Counted from the first letter of the stretch, positions 9,157 through 20,020 are shown. The stretch is DNA of 64,000 bases from Salinibacterium xinjiangense (GCF_014645015.1 NZ_BMLC01000003.1:279083-343082), one strand, 5' to 3'. Numbers and translations: made by a program. The notes: a model not told the origin generated them from the letters alone.

Positions 9157-10131
9157 GTGGCTATAGACAACCCGTTCGGACAGGTGCTCGTCGCTCTCAT
9201 CACGCCGTTCACGGCGGAGGGGGAGGTCGACTGGCCCAACGTCGAGCAGCACATCGACGACGTGATCAGGGCCGGTGTTGACGGCATCGTCATCTCGGGA
9301 ACGACGGGTGAGACATCCACCCTCACCGACGCCGAGAAGCTGAGACTCGTCGAGGTGGCGAAGAGTGTCGCAGCCGGGCGCGCGAAGATCGTCATGGGTG
9401 GCGGTTCCAACGAGACGGCCCACGCGATCGAGCTGCACAAGTCGAGCGCGAAGGCCGGGGCTGACGCCGTCATGATCGTGACCCCGTACTACAACAAGCC
9501 CACCCAGGCCGGTGTGCTCACTCACTTCAGGATGATCGCCGACGCCACAGACCTGCCGGTCATCCTCTACGACATTCCCGGCCGCTCGGGCATCCCGATC
9601 AGGTACGAAACGATCATCCGTGCAGCGAAGCACCCCAACATCCGGGCCGTCAAAGATGCGAAGGGCGACTTCAGCGAGGTCAGCCGTGTGCTCAACAACA
9701 CAGACCTGCTGTACTTCTCCGGCGACGACGCGAACGTGCTGCCTCATCTGGCGATTGGTGCAACCGGCCTGATCGGTGTCACTGCCAACATCGCCGCGAC
9801 TCCGTACCGCCAGATCGTGGATGCCGTCAACGCCGGCGATCTCGCGACAGCCACGGCCGCACACAAGCTGCTCGAGCCTCTCGTGCGTGCGGTGATGACT
9901 CACGTTCCCGGCACGGTTGCGGCCAAGTACATCCTGCACGGCCTCGGGCGCATTTCAAGCCCTCGCGTGCGACTGCCACTGGTCGGCCCGGAAGACGGTG
10001 AGGCCGCCATCATCGAGGACGACCTCAACCTCGTTCGCGACATCCCCGGGCTCGATTTCAACAACTTCCGGCCCGATCGCAATGCTGCAGCCGGTGGGGC
10101 GTTACCCAGGGTCGCCGGGGCCACGCGCTAA
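9157..10131 (+). CDS. dapA: 4-hydroxy-tetrahydrodipicolinate synthase
   Basis: 324 residues. It joins pyruvate and aspartate semialdehyde at the entry to the diaminopimelate pathway. GTTGETSTLTDAEK is the family signature; YDIPGRSG carries Tyr138 and AVKDAKGD carries the Schiff-base Lys166. The start is GTG. It lies directly after dfrA and 61 bp before the RNase J gene, a dapA-rnj pairing that is common in actinobacteria. Confidence 0.97.
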   Translation: MAIDNPFGQVLVALITPFTAEGEVDWPNVEQHIDDVIRAGVDGIVISGTTGETSTLTDAEKLRLVEVAKSVAAGRAKIVMGGGSNETAHAIELHKSSAKAGADAVMIVTPYYNKPTQAGVLTHFRMIADATDLPVILYDIPGRSGIPIRYETIIRAAKHPNIRAVKDAKGDFSEVSRVLNNTDLLYFSGDDANVLPHLAIGATGLIGVTANIAATPYRQIVDAVNAGDLATATAAHKLLEPLVRAVMTHVPGTVAAKYILHGLGRISSPRVRLPLVGPEDGEAAIIEDDLNLVRDIPGLDFNNFRPDRNAAAGGALPRVAGATR

Positions 10132-10192
10132 CCCCAGCGCCGAAGAATTACCCAAGGGGCTAGAGGCCCCACCACTCTCACGCAAGGTTCCG

Positions 10193-11869
10193 ATGCCAGT
10201 CTCCATCTACACTCCTCCAGCACTTCCCCAGGGCACTCTGCGGGTTACACCCATCGGTGGTCTCGGCGAGATCGGTCGCAACATGACCACCTATGAGTTC
10301 GACGGCAAGCTGCTGATCATCGACTGCGGCGTGCTGTTTCCCGAAGAGAACCAGCCGGGCGTCGATCTGATCTTGCCCGATTTCAGCCCGATCAGGGATC
10401 GCCTCGACGATGTGCTCGGCATCGTGCTGACCCACGGCCACGAAGACCACATCGGTGCCGTCCCCTACTTACTCAGAATGCGCCAGGACATCCCGCTTAT
10501 CGGCAGCACCCTGACCCTCGCCCTCATCGAGGCGAAGCTCAAGGAGCACAGGATCAAGCCGTACACGCTTACCGTGCGTGAGGGCCAGCACGAGAAGCTC
10601 GGCCCGTTCGAGCTGGAGTTCATCGCGGTCAACCATTCCATCCCCGATGCTCTCGCGGTCGCTGTCACGACGCCGGCCGGTGTCGTGCTGCACACCGGCG
10701 ACTTCAAGATGGATCAGCTCCCGCTCGATGATCGCATCACCGACCTCCGTGCGTTCGCGCGTCTCGGCGAGGCGGGTGTCGACCTGTTCCTGCCCGATTC
10801 GACCAACGCCGACGTGCCCGGATTCACCCCGAACGAGCGCGACATCGGGCCGGTCCTCGAAGCCGTCATCGCGAAAGCCCCGCGCCGCGTCATCGTCGCG
10901 AGCTTCTCGAGCCACGTGCACCGCGTGCAGCAGGTCCTGGATGCCGCGGCGGCCAACGATCGCAAGGTCGTGCTGATGGGTCGCTCCATGGTGCGCAACA
11001 TGGGTATCGCGGCGGACCTCGGCTTCCTGAAGGTGCCGGACGGCGTACTCATGGATGCCAAGAAGGCCGCAGACCTGCCAGACAATCGGCTGGTCTACAT
11101 GTCCACGGGAAGCCAGGGCGAGCCCATGGCTGTGCTGGCGCGCATGGCCAACATGGAGCACCAGATCGAGGTCGGCAAGGGCGACACGGTCATCCTCGCT
11201 TCCTCCCTGATCCCCGGCAATGAGAACGCTGTGTATCGCGTCATCAACGGGCTCACCAAGCTCGGTGCGAACGTCGTGCATAAGGCCAACGCCAAGGTCC
11301 ACGTATCGGGGCACGCGGCCGCGGGTGAGCTGCTCTACTGCTACAACATCCTCAAGCCGAAGAATGTGCTTCCCGTGCACGGCGAATACCGGCATCTCGT
11401 GGCCAACGCCAACCTCGCCATCCAGACCGGGGTACCCGAGAAGAACACGATCATCGCCGAGGACGGCACCGTCATCGACCTGCGTGATGGTGTTGCTTCC
11501 GTCGTCGGCCAGCTCGACCTCGGCTATGTGTACGTCGACGGCTCGAGCGTGGGAGAGATCACCGACGCCGACCTCAAGGATCGCCGCATCCTCGCCGAAG
11601 AGGGGTTCATTTCCATCTTCGTCGCGATCGACCCCCAGACCGGCAAGGTCATTGTCGGCCCGGAGATCCAGTCCCGGGGGTTCGCCGAAGACGAGAAGGT
11701 CTTCAATGCCGTCATCCCGCAGGTACTGAAGGCGCTGACGGATGCCGCGGAGAACGGAACCCGCGACACCCATGCCTTCGCGCAGGTCGTTCGCCGTACT
11801 GTCGGCCGCTGGGTAAACACGCAGCACCGCCGTCGCCCGATGATCGTGCCGGTGGTTATCGAGGCGTAG
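10193..11869 (+). CDS. rnj: Ribonuclease J
   Basis: 558 residues of the metallo-beta-lactamase/beta-CASP family; it acts as endo- and 5'-exoribonuclease in mRNA and rRNA processing. The metal motif is THGHEDHIG (residues 80-88), followed by NHSIPDA, HTGDFKMD and the beta-CASP parts with SFSSHVHRVQ, MSTGSQGEP and VHVSGHAAAGEL, then the C-terminal domain. The ATG at 10193 gives the usual N terminus (PALPQGTLRVTPIGGLGEIGRN); an upstream open frame is the out-of-frame tail of dapA. Confidence 0.96.
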   Translation: MPVSIYTPPALPQGTLRVTPIGGLGEIGRNMTTYEFDGKLLIIDCGVLFPEENQPGVDLILPDFSPIRDRLDDVLGIVLTHGHEDHIGAVPYLLRMRQDIPLIGSTLTLALIEAKLKEHRIKPYTLTVREGQHEKLGPFELEFIAVNHSIPDALAVAVTTPAGVVLHTGDFKMDQLPLDDRITDLRAFARLGEAGVDLFLPDSTNADVPGFTPNERDIGPVLEAVIAKAPRRVIVASFSSHVHRVQQVLDAAAANDRKVVLMGRSMVRNMGIAADLGFLKVPDGVLMDAKKAADLPDNRLVYMSTGSQGEPMAVLARMANMEHQIEVGKGDTVILASSLIPGNENAVYRVINGLTKLGANVVHKANAKVHVSGHAAAGELLYCYNILKPKNVLPVHGEYRHLVANANLAIQTGVPEKNTIIAEDGTVIDLRDGVASVVGQLDLGYVYVDGSSVGEITDADLKDRRILAEEGFISIFVAIDPQTGKVIVGPEIQSRGFAEDEKVFNAVIPQVLKALTDAAENGTRDTHAFAQVVRRTVGRWVNTQHRRRPMIVPVVIEA

Positions 11870-12187
11870 CAGGCCCCCGGGCCGGTCGCGGGGTTGTGTC
11901 CTGTGAAGATCGGACCGGATCCCCGCGCACACGGTTCGTCGATCTCTACTATCGCGCCGGAACGGCAGAGGTGCGCCGGCAACATGATCCGCACGGTGCG
12001 GAGGGCCAACTCCGCTCGCCGTATCGCGGAATGGGGTTGGTCGGTGATGGGTGTGGCTCCTGGCATCAGCGATGGTTTCTGGAGAGTGCGTGGTGCTGGC
12101 GGGAACAGATATTGCCATGCCGTTACGGATCGATAACAACCTGGGGTTTGGGGTTCACGACGAAGCGAAATACGGTGAGATTACGTC
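11870..12187. other. Intergenic stretch after rnj, no supported gene
   Basis: 318 bp. A short GC palindrome (GGCCCCCGGGCC) lies just past the rnj stop and may be part of a terminator. A 120-codon open frame from 11896 has no recognisable domain or ribosome site and runs into the next gene in another frame, so it is not called. The end of the stretch holds the promoter of the lipoprotein-like gene, but no convincing -35/-10 pair was seen. Confidence 0.4.
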
Positions 12188-12853
12188 GTGAAAAGATTCG
12201 GAACGATAACCGTGTTCGGCCTGATCGTTGCACTCAGGGGATGCGGGTCAGTGCCTGAAACCTCCGCGCGTGACACGAGTACGCCGACGCTCGCGCCCGC
12301 TGCGACGGCGGCTCCCTCACCTGCCCCGACCTCCGTTGCTGGGATTCGACCAACTCTCGACGACCTGACGCTCTCGTTCGACGGGCTTGGGCCTCTTCGG
12401 TTGGGTGACGATCCCAGAACCTACGATCCCGATGTCTCGATAGTCGAGCGAGAAGACGATGCCTGCGGTGTTCCCGGCTTCGTGCGCTGGAATGCGGCAT
12501 ACCCCGACCGGCCTCTCAGCGATACGTCTCCCGGCAATACGATGAGGGCCTTTTCGGTGGGCTGGGCGGAGGATGTGGGGGTACAGGCGATCCAGGCGTT
12601 GTCACCGCGAATCAAGACGTCCGCTGGCATCACGGTGGGAAGCTCGTTCGAGTCGCTGGAGCTCGCTTATCCAGGTCTTGAACCGTATTCGACGGGGTCC
12701 GGTCGGGATCGTTATTCGGTCGCGGGATCCCCCGGCACGCTGTATTTCGATGTGGGAAACGGGCAGTCTGAACACACCGCCGCTGTGGTGGACTCGATGC
12801 TGGTCGTCGAGACGTCGGTGGGAGCCGGAGTTCCTTCCAATGAGGGTTGCTGA
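12188..12853 (+). CDS. Putative secreted/lipoprotein of unknown function
   Basis: 221 residues from a GTG start. The N terminus MKRFGTITVFGLIVALRGCGS looks like a short lipoprotein signal with Cys19, though the Arg at -2 is unusual for a lipobox. A Thr/Ala/Pro-rich linker (about residues 25-55) leads to a domain starting LDDLTLSFDGLGPLRLGDD, with SSFESLELAYPGLE, a pattern common in actinobacterial secreted proteins. No catalytic motif was recognised. It stands alone before the efflux operon. Confidence 0.65.
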   Translation: MKRFGTITVFGLIVALRGCGSVPETSARDTSTPTLAPAATAAPSPAPTSVAGIRPTLDDLTLSFDGLGPLRLGDDPRTYDPDVSIVEREDDACGVPGFVRWNAAYPDRPLSDTSPGNTMRAFSVGWAEDVGVQAIQALSPRIKTSAGITVGSSFESLELAYPGLEPYSTGSGRDRYSVAGSPGTLYFDVGNGQSEHTAAVVDSMLVVETSVGAGVPSNEGC

Positions 12854-13001
12854 CCGCAAAGGCAGGGCAGCCATTCAGCCAACCGGGTCCCCGCAAAACG
12901 TTGGGTAGCGGTATTCCCCTGACGGATGATTCGCTTGGGTCCGGTAGTGAGTACCGTTATGCCAGGCAAGCTCAGCGGCTGGGGTCGCAGACAGTGGGGT
13001 C

Positions 13002-13979
13002 GTGAACGTGGGCGTTGCACGCAAATGGGTGTTTCCGATCATCCGGATACTGATTTTTCTGGCCATCGCAGGCGCGCTTGTGAAGATCGCCTTCTTCGGT
13101 GATAGCCAGCCTGTCAGCGATGCCGCCTCGCCGGCGGGACAGATCGTGGAACCGCAGGTTCCCGTCACGATCGGCACCATCAAGAACGACGTGACTCTGC
13201 GGGGCACCGTCGCCGCCGATGACGCCGTCGAGATCAAGGCGACGCTGGCCGGGCAGGTTCGCGCGGTGATGGTCAGCCAGGGTCAATATGTGGATACCGG
13301 CACCGAGATTCTGACCCTGCGGGCCGATGTGATGAACCCCGACGGCACCTCCTACGTCGACTACGAAACGGTCGTGTCACCCACAGCCGGTGTGCTCTCG
13401 AGCTTCACCGCGCTGGCGGGGCAGACCTTCGCGGTGGGAGATGACGTAGGCAAGGTCGCGCCACCCACCTTTCACGTCAGCGGGCCCATCGCTCCCGAGC
13501 AGCAGTATCGCTTGTTGAACCAACCGACCGAAGCGCAGGTCACCATCACCGGTGGGCCGGCGCCGTTCAGTTGCACCGGTCTGACGATCGCGGCTCCCGT
13601 CGCCGGAGCCGACCCTGGTGCTGCACCGGGGAGCCCGACAGTGCGGTGCGCCGTCCCGGTCGACATGACGGTCTTTGCCGGGCTCTCGGCCGAGTTGACA
13701 CTCGCCGGGGGCGTTGCCACTGATGTGCTGACGATTCCGACGACAGCTGTCGAGGGGTCGTCCCAGACCGGCAATGTCTTCTTCGTGCTACCGGATGGCG
13801 CGACTGAGTCGCGGCCGATCACGCTGGGGATCAACGACGGGGTGAACGTCGAGGTACTGGGAGGGCTGGCGGAGGGTGACATGATCCTCCAATTCATACC
13901 GGGAGCCGCCGCCCCTGTTGACGGCCCGCTGCCCGGGCAGTGCATCGACGACGGCAAGGGCAACACGGTCTGCGGATGA
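13002..13979 (+). CDS. Efflux periplasmic-adaptor-type (MacA/HlyD-like) membrane fusion protein
   Basis: 325 residues. An N-terminal membrane helix (VFPIIRILIFLAIAGALVKIAFFG) is followed by a lipoyl/barrel-sandwich part (VTLRGTVAADDAVEIKATLAGQVRAVMVSQGQYVDTGTEILTL) and a beta-barrel end (ITLGINDGVNVEVLGGLAEGDMIL). In Gram-positives such proteins pair with MacB-like ABC transporters. The stop overlaps the ATPase start (ATGA), so the three genes form one operon. The exported substrate is unknown. Confidence 0.85.
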   Translation: MNVGVARKWVFPIIRILIFLAIAGALVKIAFFGDSQPVSDAASPAGQIVEPQVPVTIGTIKNDVTLRGTVAADDAVEIKATLAGQVRAVMVSQGQYVDTGTEILTLRADVMNPDGTSYVDYETVVSPTAGVLSSFTALAGQTFAVGDDVGKVAPPTFHVSGPIAPEQQYRLLNQPTEAQVTITGGPAPFSCTGLTIAAPVAGADPGAAPGSPTVRCAVPVDMTVFAGLSAELTLAGGVATDVLTIPTTAVEGSSQTGNVFFVLPDGATESRPITLGINDGVNVEVLGGLAEGDMILQFIPGAAAPVDGPLPGQCIDDGKGNTVCG

Positions 13980-14698
13980 GCCTGCTCAGCCTGAGCGGCG
14001 TCACGAGGTCTGTCGACCTCCCCGATGCGCCGCCCCTCCACATCCTGAGAGGCGTCGATCTCGAGGTTTCCGTCGGGGATCACGTCAGCATCGTCGGTCG
14101 TTCGGGGTCGGGAAAATCCACCCTGCTGAACCTGCTGGGCCTGCTCGACAACCCCACCGAGGGCGAAATCCGATTCGATGACAAGCGCATCTCTGCGATG
14201 TCTGGGAACGAACGCGACAGGTGCCGTGGCCGAAATGTCGGCTTTATCTTCCAACAGTTCAACCTCCTCAGCGGCCGCACGGCTCTCGAGAATGTCATGA
14301 CGCCGCTGCTGTATGCCTCAGGCCAACAGTTCTGGCGCCGAAAACAGCTTGCGCTCGACATGCTCGGCCGGGTGGGGCTCGACAGCCGCGCGCAGAGCAT
14401 GCCCGAGAAGTTGTCGGGTGGCGAGCAGCAGCGCGTAGCCATTGCCAGGGCGCTGGTACGCGGGCCGCGGCTCATCCTGGCCGACGAACCGACAGGCGCG
14501 CTCGATGTGGAGACCGGCGCGACGGTCATGGCACTCCTCGATGAGGTTGCTGAGGCATCGGGAGCGGCGCTCATCACCATCACTCATGACGTGAATGTCG
14601 CGGCCCTCGCGCGACGTCACTACCGTCTCGATCAGGGCGTGCTGGCGCCGGTGGATGTGAAGCGGGTGCTGGCGCTCCAGCCAGGAGCGACACCGTGA
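13976..14698 (+). CDS. MacB-type ABC transporter ATP-binding protein
   Basis: 240 residues with all ABC motifs: Walker A GRSGSGKSTLLNLLGLL, Q-loop FIFQQFNLLSGRTALENV, signature LSGGEQQRVAIARALV, Walker B LILADEPTGALD and the switch histidine in ITHDVN. The DEPTGALD form is typical of the LolD/MacB/FtsE group. It powers the permease encoded next (GTGA overlap). The ATG at 13976 is chosen for the overlap with the adaptor stop. Confidence 0.94.
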   Translation: MSLLSLSGVTRSVDLPDAPPLHILRGVDLEVSVGDHVSIVGRSGSGKSTLLNLLGLLDNPTEGEIRFDDKRISAMSGNERDRCRGRNVGFIFQQFNLLSGRTALENVMTPLLYASGQQFWRRKQLALDMLGRVGLDSRAQSMPEKLSGGEQQRVAIARALVRGPRLILADEPTGALDVETGATVMALLDEVAEASGAALITITHDVNVAALARRHYRLDQGVLAPVDVKRVLALQPGATP

Positions 14699-15906
14699 GC
14701 GGGCTGGTAGGGGCATTTTCCGAGGCCTGGGCTGAGTTGCGCATCCACAAGACCAGGGTGCTGCTGAGCCTCATCGGCGTCGCGGTCGCCGTCACCGCCA
14801 TCACGAGCGTCGTCGGACTCGGCGCGATAGCCCAGCAGGCGACGACCGAGAGCTACGAGCGCAGTTCGGGTCGCCCCGCGAGCCTCTTCATCAGTGCGTA
14901 CAACCCGACCTCCGGCGAAGCTCCGGATGCCGACACGATCACCGAGGCATTCGACACCGCGGTGGAACGATACTCGGTCCGCTGGTCGACGCGGTCCGCA
15001 TACACGCAGGTTTTCGTCCAGTTCATCGATGGCGTCACCCCCGTCGATGCGACGATCGTGGATGCCGACTTCGGCACCATGCATCGCGTAAAGCTCGCCG
15101 AGGGCGCGTGGTTCGTCGATTCCGACGCCGATCGCCTCGCTCCTGCTCTGATCGTCAACGAGGTGATCTGGAATCGGATGGGCTCCCCGGACCTGGCAAC
15201 CCACCCCACGGTCACCCTCGATGGGCCGACTTCCATGACGGCCGTGATCGTCGGGGTCACTCCCTCAGCATCGTTCGAGACCTACCCGCTGATGTTTATG
15301 CTCACCGACGCCTATAGCCGGATCTCGACGCCCGAGCAGCGCGCGAACCTGTTCCCGCAATACGAGATGTGGGTACCACCCGAAATCTCAGACCAACTCA
15401 CGCCGCTCATCAAAAGGGACATCGCGGGAGAACTTGGCGACGGCTGGCAGGTCGACGTGAATCGCCAGGACTACCTTGCCTTCAGCGGCGAAGATCCGCT
15501 GCTACCCCTGAAACTCATCGTCGGGGGAGTGGCGGTGCTGGTCTTGCTGCTGGGTGCGCTCGGGCTCGTGAACATCTCACTCGTGACGGTGCGGCAACGG
15601 GTTCGCGAGATCGGTATCCGGCGCAGTTTCGGGGCGACAGCGGGTCGGGTCTTCTTCGCCGTCATGATGGAGAGTGTCGTGGCGACGCTTGCCGCTGGGG
15701 TGATCGGGGTGTTTCTCGCCGTACTGATCGTCAAGAGCCCGATGGTCACCGACTTCATCGGGCAGGGCGTCACAGACCTGCCCGCCTTCCCGCTCGAGGC
15801 GGCGGTGATCGGGCTTGGCGCTGCAACTCTGGTCGGGGCTCTCGCCGGACTGCTGCCGGCGATTGTGGCCGTGCGCGTCAAGGTGATCGACGCAATCCGT
15901 TTCTGA
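14695..15906 (+). CDS. MacB/FtsX-family ABC transporter permease
   Basis: 403 residues: membrane helix 1 near residues 20-45 ([24 protein letters not shown]), a large extracytoplasmic domain (about 50-270), and three C-terminal helices ([63 protein letters not shown]). [17 protein letters not shown] is the FtsX-type coupling helix. With the adaptor and ATPase it should form an ABC exporter or mechanotransmitter for peptides, drugs or lipids; the substrate cannot be read from sequence. Confidence 0.92.
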   Translation: MSGLVGAFSEAWAELRIHKTRVLLSLIGVAVAVTAITSVVGLGAIAQQATTESYERSSGRPASLFISAYNPTSGEAPDADTITEAFDTAVERYSVRWSTRSAYTQVFVQFIDGVTPVDATIVDADFGTMHRVKLAEGAWFVDSDADRLAPALIVNEVIWNRMGSPDLATHPTVTLDGPTSMTAVIVGVTPSASFETYPLMFMLTDAYSRISTPEQRANLFPQYEMWVPPEISDQLTPLIKRDIAGELGDGWQVDVNRQDYLAFSGEDPLLPLKLIVGGVAVLVLLLGALGLVNISLVTVRQRVREIGIRRSFGATAGRVFFAVMMESVVATLAAGVIGVFLAVLIVKSPMVTDFIGQGVTDLPAFPLEAAVIGLGAATLVGALAGLLPAIVAVRVKVIDAIRF

Positions 15907-15983
15907 CCCTCGATGACCGGCACAGGGCGGACACGCTGCCCGCATCCCGCGTCCCGTCGCCCCTCGAAGGTACCGTTGGTTCC

Positions 15984-18746
15984 ATGGCAACGAGCACCAG
16001 GTCGACGTCGCGCGCCCGCGCGACCCCGGCGCGTTCCCGCGCCACCCAGGTAACCAAGCGACTCCCGCGGGCGAAGAAGCAGCAGGTCGTAGTCGAACAG
16101 GATGGCCCGCTCGTCAAGGCCTGGCTCGGCCTCGCCCACGCGGTGGGCGGCGCGTTCCGCGTGCTCGGCTCAGAGACACTCGCCAAAGATGAACGTCGTG
16201 ATGGTGTGCCGTTCCTGGTGTTCCTGCTGGCCGTGGCGGGGGCAGTGGTCGAGTGGTTCAATCCGACCGATTCGGTAGCTCTCGCACTGGATGCGTACAC
16301 ATTCGGTGGCATTTTCGGTCGCGTGGCGTTCGCGCTCCCCGTCATCATGCTGCTGTTCTCCGTCTGGCTCTTCCGCCATCCGTCGAGCGTCCACGACAAC
16401 GGTCGAATAGGCATTGGAGTGACCCTTCTCGTCGTCACTGTCAGCGGGCTCTGCCACATCTACGGAGGCTCGCCGCAGCCGACCGGGGGGATGGAAGCGC
16501 TCGCGCAGGCGGGCGGTGTGGTGGGTTGGGTCCTTGCTCAGCCCCTGCTCGGTCTGGGAACCGCGTTTCTCGCGACACCGATCGTCGCGCTGCTCCTGGT
16601 GCTCTCGCTCTTCATCATCACCAAGACCCCGCCCAATCGCATCGGGTCACGTGCGCGCGATCTCTACTCCTACCTTTTCGGGGCGCAACTGCCTGACGAG
16701 AGCGAACGGGCCGCGTCGAAGGTCGGCAAAAATGACTCGGTCGAGTTCGGCTCCTTGACCGATCTCGGACTGGATGAGGATCCGGCATCCATCCCATGGT
16801 GGCGTCGGAACAAGTCGAGCCGGTCAGAAGAACCCGCGGCGTTTGACAGCCCGGTGGTCTCCCGTGACCAGGTCACCGAGGTGGTCGACCGCACGGGCCC
16901 TGCCGACGGTGTGGACGTGATGGACGAGTTGCTTCGGGCAGAAGATGCCATCAAACGATTCACCGGCGAGGTCGAGCACGGCTCTATGAGCCTTCGTGAT
17001 GACGATGGTGCCGCGTCCAACCCCGAGCGGCTGCCAGGCTTCACGACGACAGCGCGTGAAAAGGGTGTGGCCGGGGAGTTCGATGACGAGCGTCCCGCTG
17101 CGCCATCGGCTCCGTCAGCCGTGGCGCCGACCCGGCCGATCGCGGCATACAGGTTGCCGGCACCGGCCATGCTCACGCCGGGCACCCCGCCCAAATCCCG
17201 ATCGGCTGCCAACGATGAGGTCGTCGCCTCGATCACCGAGGTGCTGAACCAGTTTCAGGTCGACGCGAGGGTCACCGGATTCAGCCGCGGCCCATCGGTG
17301 ACCCGTTACGAGCTCGAACTCGGCCCCGGGGTCAAGGTGGAGCGCGTGACCGCGCTCGCGCGCAACATCAGCTACGCCGTGGCCAGTAACGAGGTCAATA
17401 TCCTCTCGCCTATCCCCGGCAAGAGCGCCATCGGCGTTGAAATCCCGAATAAGGATCGCGAGATCGTGTCGCTGGGTGATGTGCTGCGCTCCAACGCGAG
17501 CACCAAGAGCGTGCACCCGATGACCATCGGGCTCGGCAAGGATGTCGAGGGTGGCTTCGTCGTCGCGAACCTCGCCAAGATGCCCCACCTTCTCGTCGCA
17601 GGCTCCACGGGTTCCGGCAAGTCGAGCTTCGTGAACTCGATGATCACGTCGATCCTGATGCGTGCGAAACCGGCCGAGGTCAGGATGGTGCTGATCGACC
17701 CGAAGCGCGTGGAACTCTCCATCTACGCGGGCGTACCCCACCTCATCACACCCATCATCACCAACCCGAAGAAGGCCGCCGAAGCTCTCGCGTGGGTCGT
17801 CAAGGAGATGGATATGCGCTACGACGACCTCGCGTCGTTCGGGTTCAGGCACATAGACGACTTCAACCGTGCAGTCGTAGCGGGCGAGATCGTGTTGCCT
17901 GTGGGCAGTGAGCGCAAGCTGTCGCCGTACCCATACCTTCTCGTCGTCGTCGACGAGCTGGCCGACCTCATGATGGTTGCGCCTCGCGACGTAGAGGACT
18001 CCATCGTGCGCATCACCCAACTGGCCCGGGCATCCGGAATCCACCTGGTGCTGGCCACCCAGCGACCCTCTGTCGACGTCGTGACCGGTCTCATCAAGGC
18101 GAACGTGCCGTCCCGGCTCGCCTTCGCGGTGTCGAGCATGACCGACAGCCGCGTCATCCTCGACCAGCCAGGCGCAGACAAGCTCATCGGCCAGGGTGAC
18201 GCACTCTTCCTGCCCATGGGTACCTCCAAGGCGATTCGCGTGCAGGGCGCCTGGGTCACCGAGTCCGAGGTCGCGGCCATCGTCCAGCACGTTATCGCCC
18301 AGGCGAGGCCCGAGTACCGCGAAGACGTGGCAGTCTCTGTCGTGAAGAAGAACATTGATGCAGACATCGGTGACGACCTCGAGTTGCTCCTTGCGGCGAC
18401 CGAGCTCATCGTCAGCACGCAGTTCGGTTCGACGTCGATGCTCCAGCGCAAGCTCAGGGTAGGGTTCGCGAAGGCCGGGCGGCTCATGGACCTGCTCGAA
18501 TCGCGGGAGATCGTCGGGCCATCCGAGGGGTCCAAAGCCAGGGACGTCCTTGTCACCGCGGAGCAATTGCCGTCAGTTCTCGCGCGGCTTCGTGGCGACG
18601 ATGTCCCATCAGCCTCACCGGCGCCGCGACCCGACGTCTCACTGTCCGCACTCCAGTCTGACGCAGTCGCCGATTCATTGGCGGGGTACGATGTGGTCAA
18701 CGGCGAGTCTGACGAGGATGCCTGGAGCCTGACCGATCGAGAGTGA
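15984..18746 (+). CDS. ftsK: DNA translocase FtsK
   Basis: 920 residues. It pumps chromosome ends through the division septum. An Arg/Lys-rich start (to about residue 35) is followed by four membrane helices (about 75-215), a linker, then the RecA-like motor with Walker [17 protein letters not shown] and Walker [41 protein letters not shown] is also present. The C-terminal winged-helix gamma domain ([29 protein letters not shown]) would read KOPS sites. The ATG at 15984 is the first after the permease gene. Confidence 0.96.
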   Translation: MATSTRSTSRARATPARSRATQVTKRLPRAKKQQVVVEQDGPLVKAWLGLAHAVGGAFRVLGSETLAKDERRDGVPFLVFLLAVAGAVVEWFNPTDSVALALDAYTFGGIFGRVAFALPVIMLLFSVWLFRHPSSVHDNGRIGIGVTLLVVTVSGLCHIYGGSPQPTGGMEALAQAGGVVGWVLAQPLLGLGTAFLATPIVALLLVLSLFIITKTPPNRIGSRARDLYSYLFGAQLPDESERAASKVGKNDSVEFGSLTDLGLDEDPASIPWWRRNKSSRSEEPAAFDSPVVSRDQVTEVVDRTGPADGVDVMDELLRAEDAIKRFTGEVEHGSMSLRDDDGAASNPERLPGFTTTAREKGVAGEFDDERPAAPSAPSAVAPTRPIAAYRLPAPAMLTPGTPPKSRSAANDEVVASITEVLNQFQVDARVTGFSRGPSVTRYELELGPGVKVERVTALARNISYAVASNEVNILSPIPGKSAIGVEIPNKDREIVSLGDVLRSNASTKSVHPMTIGLGKDVEGGFVVANLAKMPHLLVAGSTGSGKSSFVNSMITSILMRAKPAEVRMVLIDPKRVELSIYAGVPHLITPIITNPKKAAEALAWVVKEMDMRYDDLASFGFRHIDDFNRAVVAGEIVLPVGSERKLSPYPYLLVVVDELADLMMVAPRDVEDSIVRITQLARASGIHLVLATQRPSVDVVTGLIKANVPSRLAFAVSSMTDSRVILDQPGADKLIGQGDALFLPMGTSKAIRVQGAWVTESEVAAIVQHVIAQARPEYREDVAVSVVKKNIDADIGDDLELLLAATELIVSTQFGSTSMLQRKLRVGFAKAGRLMDLLESREIVGPSEGSKARDVLVTAEQLPSVLARLRGDDVPSASPAPRPDVSLSALQSDAVADSLAGYDVVNGESDEDAWSLTDRE

Positions 18747-18753
18747 TCCACAC

Positions 18754-19395
18754 GTGACTGACCTGCCGCAGAATCCCAGGGAGGGCTTCTTCGCCGGCCG
18801 CATCCTGCGCAGCGGTGACGGGCCGGCCAGTGTCGCAAACATCGCGAATATCGTCACGGTCGCGCGCATCCTGCTCGCACCCCTGTTCATCTGGATGTTG
18901 CTCGCCGACGGTGGAGATTACGGTGTCGTTCGCTATCTGGCGGCCGCACTCTTCGTGTTCGCCATCGTCACCGACACCGTGGACGGTCGGCTCGCCCGCG
19001 GACGCAACCTCATCACCGACCTCGGCATCATCCTCGATCCCATCGCTGACAAGATCCTGATCGGCGGTGCGCTCGTGGCGCTGTCGATTCTCGGCGAATT
19101 GCCGTGGTGGGTCACCGTGGCGGTCCTCGTGCGCGAGTTCGGCATCACGATCTTCCGGTTCGCCGTGCTGTCCACAGTCGTCATCCCGGCGTCACGAGGC
19201 GGCAAACTGAAGACCGTCGTGCAGGCAGTCGCGATCGCGCTTTTCCTCGTCGCTCCATGGATATTCCTGGGCCCCTGGGCGGGCTGGGTGAGCTGGATCG
19301 TCATGGGCGTCGCGATCGCGCTCACCCTCTACACCGGTGTCGAATACCTCTGGCAGGCCTGGCGTCACCGCAATACGGCGGCGGCGCGGTCATGA
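18754..19395 (+). CDS. pgsA: CDP-diacylglycerol--glycerol-3-phosphate 3-phosphatidyltransferase
   Basis: 213 residues with four or five membrane helices. The CDP-alcohol phosphatidyltransferase motif is complete: DTVDGRLARGRNLITDLGIILDPIADK, with the spaced aspartates. It makes phosphatidylglycerol phosphate in the membrane. The start is GTG at 18754, 7 bp after ftsK. The stop overlaps cinA (ATGA). The pgsA-cinA-clgR-recA order is widely kept in actinobacteria. Confidence 0.93.
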   Translation: MTDLPQNPREGFFAGRILRSGDGPASVANIANIVTVARILLAPLFIWMLLADGGDYGVVRYLAAALFVFAIVTDTVDGRLARGRNLITDLGIILDPIADKILIGGALVALSILGELPWWVTVAVLVREFGITIFRFAVLSTVVIPASRGGKLKTVVQAVAIALFLVAPWIFLGPWAGWVSWIVMGVAIALTLYTGVEYLWQAWRHRNTAAARS

Positions 19396-19910
19396 CCTCG
19401 ACCCAGGCTCAGGATGTTGCAAGCCTCAGTGCGCGGATCATCGGGCTGCTCACCGCACGACACCACACCATTGCTGTGGCGGAATCGCTCACCGGTGGCC
19501 TGCTCGTCGCCGAGCTCATCCGCACTCCGGGGGCTTCGGCCGTGGTGTCCGGTGGGGTGGTCGCATACAACACGGAGCTCAAGCACACGGTGCTGGGGGT
19601 GAACGCCGAGGTCCTCGCGCTCCATGGCGCAGTCCACCCGGATGTAGCCGCGCAGATGGCTGTCGGTGTGCGTGAGCACCTCGCCGTCGCCGGGCAGCCG
19701 GCACACATCGGCATTTCGACGACAGGTGTGGCTGGACCCGACCCCCAGGATGGCCGACCGGTCGGTACGGTCTACCTCGGGTTCGCGATCGGGTCGGACG
19801 TACGCACAAGACACCTGCAACTTTCGGGGAGCCGAGAAGCCATCCGCGAGGCGGTCGTCTACGAATCACTCTTAGAACTCGAAGCACTTCTCGCTCACTC
19901 GCGGGAATAG
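19392..19910 (+). CDS. cinA: CinA-type nicotinamide-nucleotide amidohydrolase
   Basis: 172 residues: only the C-terminal amidase domain (PncC), without the N-terminal COG1058 part found in long CinA. Motifs are AVAESLTGGLLVAELIRTPGASAVVSGGVVAYN and GISTTGVAGPDPQDGRPVGTVYLG. It deamidates NMN for NAD recycling. The ATG at 19392 overlaps the pgsA stop. A 110-bp gap with the next gene's promoter follows. Confidence 0.92.
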   Translation: MTSTQAQDVASLSARIIGLLTARHHTIAVAESLTGGLLVAELIRTPGASAVVSGGVVAYNTELKHTVLGVNAEVLALHGAVHPDVAAQMAVGVREHLAVAGQPAHIGISTTGVAGPDPQDGRPVGTVYLGFAIGSDVRTRHLQLSGSREAIREAVVYESLLELEALLAHSRE

Positions 19911-20020
19911 CACTCGTTTCGATCTCGTTATAGCAAGAGAATTCACAAGTACCGTACAGATTCGAGTAGCTAGAGTACACGTAAGCTAGCAATCACGATC
20001 GGTCAGAAAAGGAGGCTCCA

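Noticed and set aside
10469..12139. A 556-codon open frame on the minus strand opposite RNase J
   Set aside because: It is antisense to a well-conserved gene, has no known domain and is explained by codon bias in a GC-rich genome.
11896..12258. A 120-codon open frame after rnj
   Set aside because: No recognisable domain, no ribosome site, and it overlaps the start of the lipoprotein-like gene in another frame.
17115..18566. A 483-codon open frame opposite ftsK
   Set aside because: Antisense shadow of the FtsK motor domain; no domain or ribosome site.
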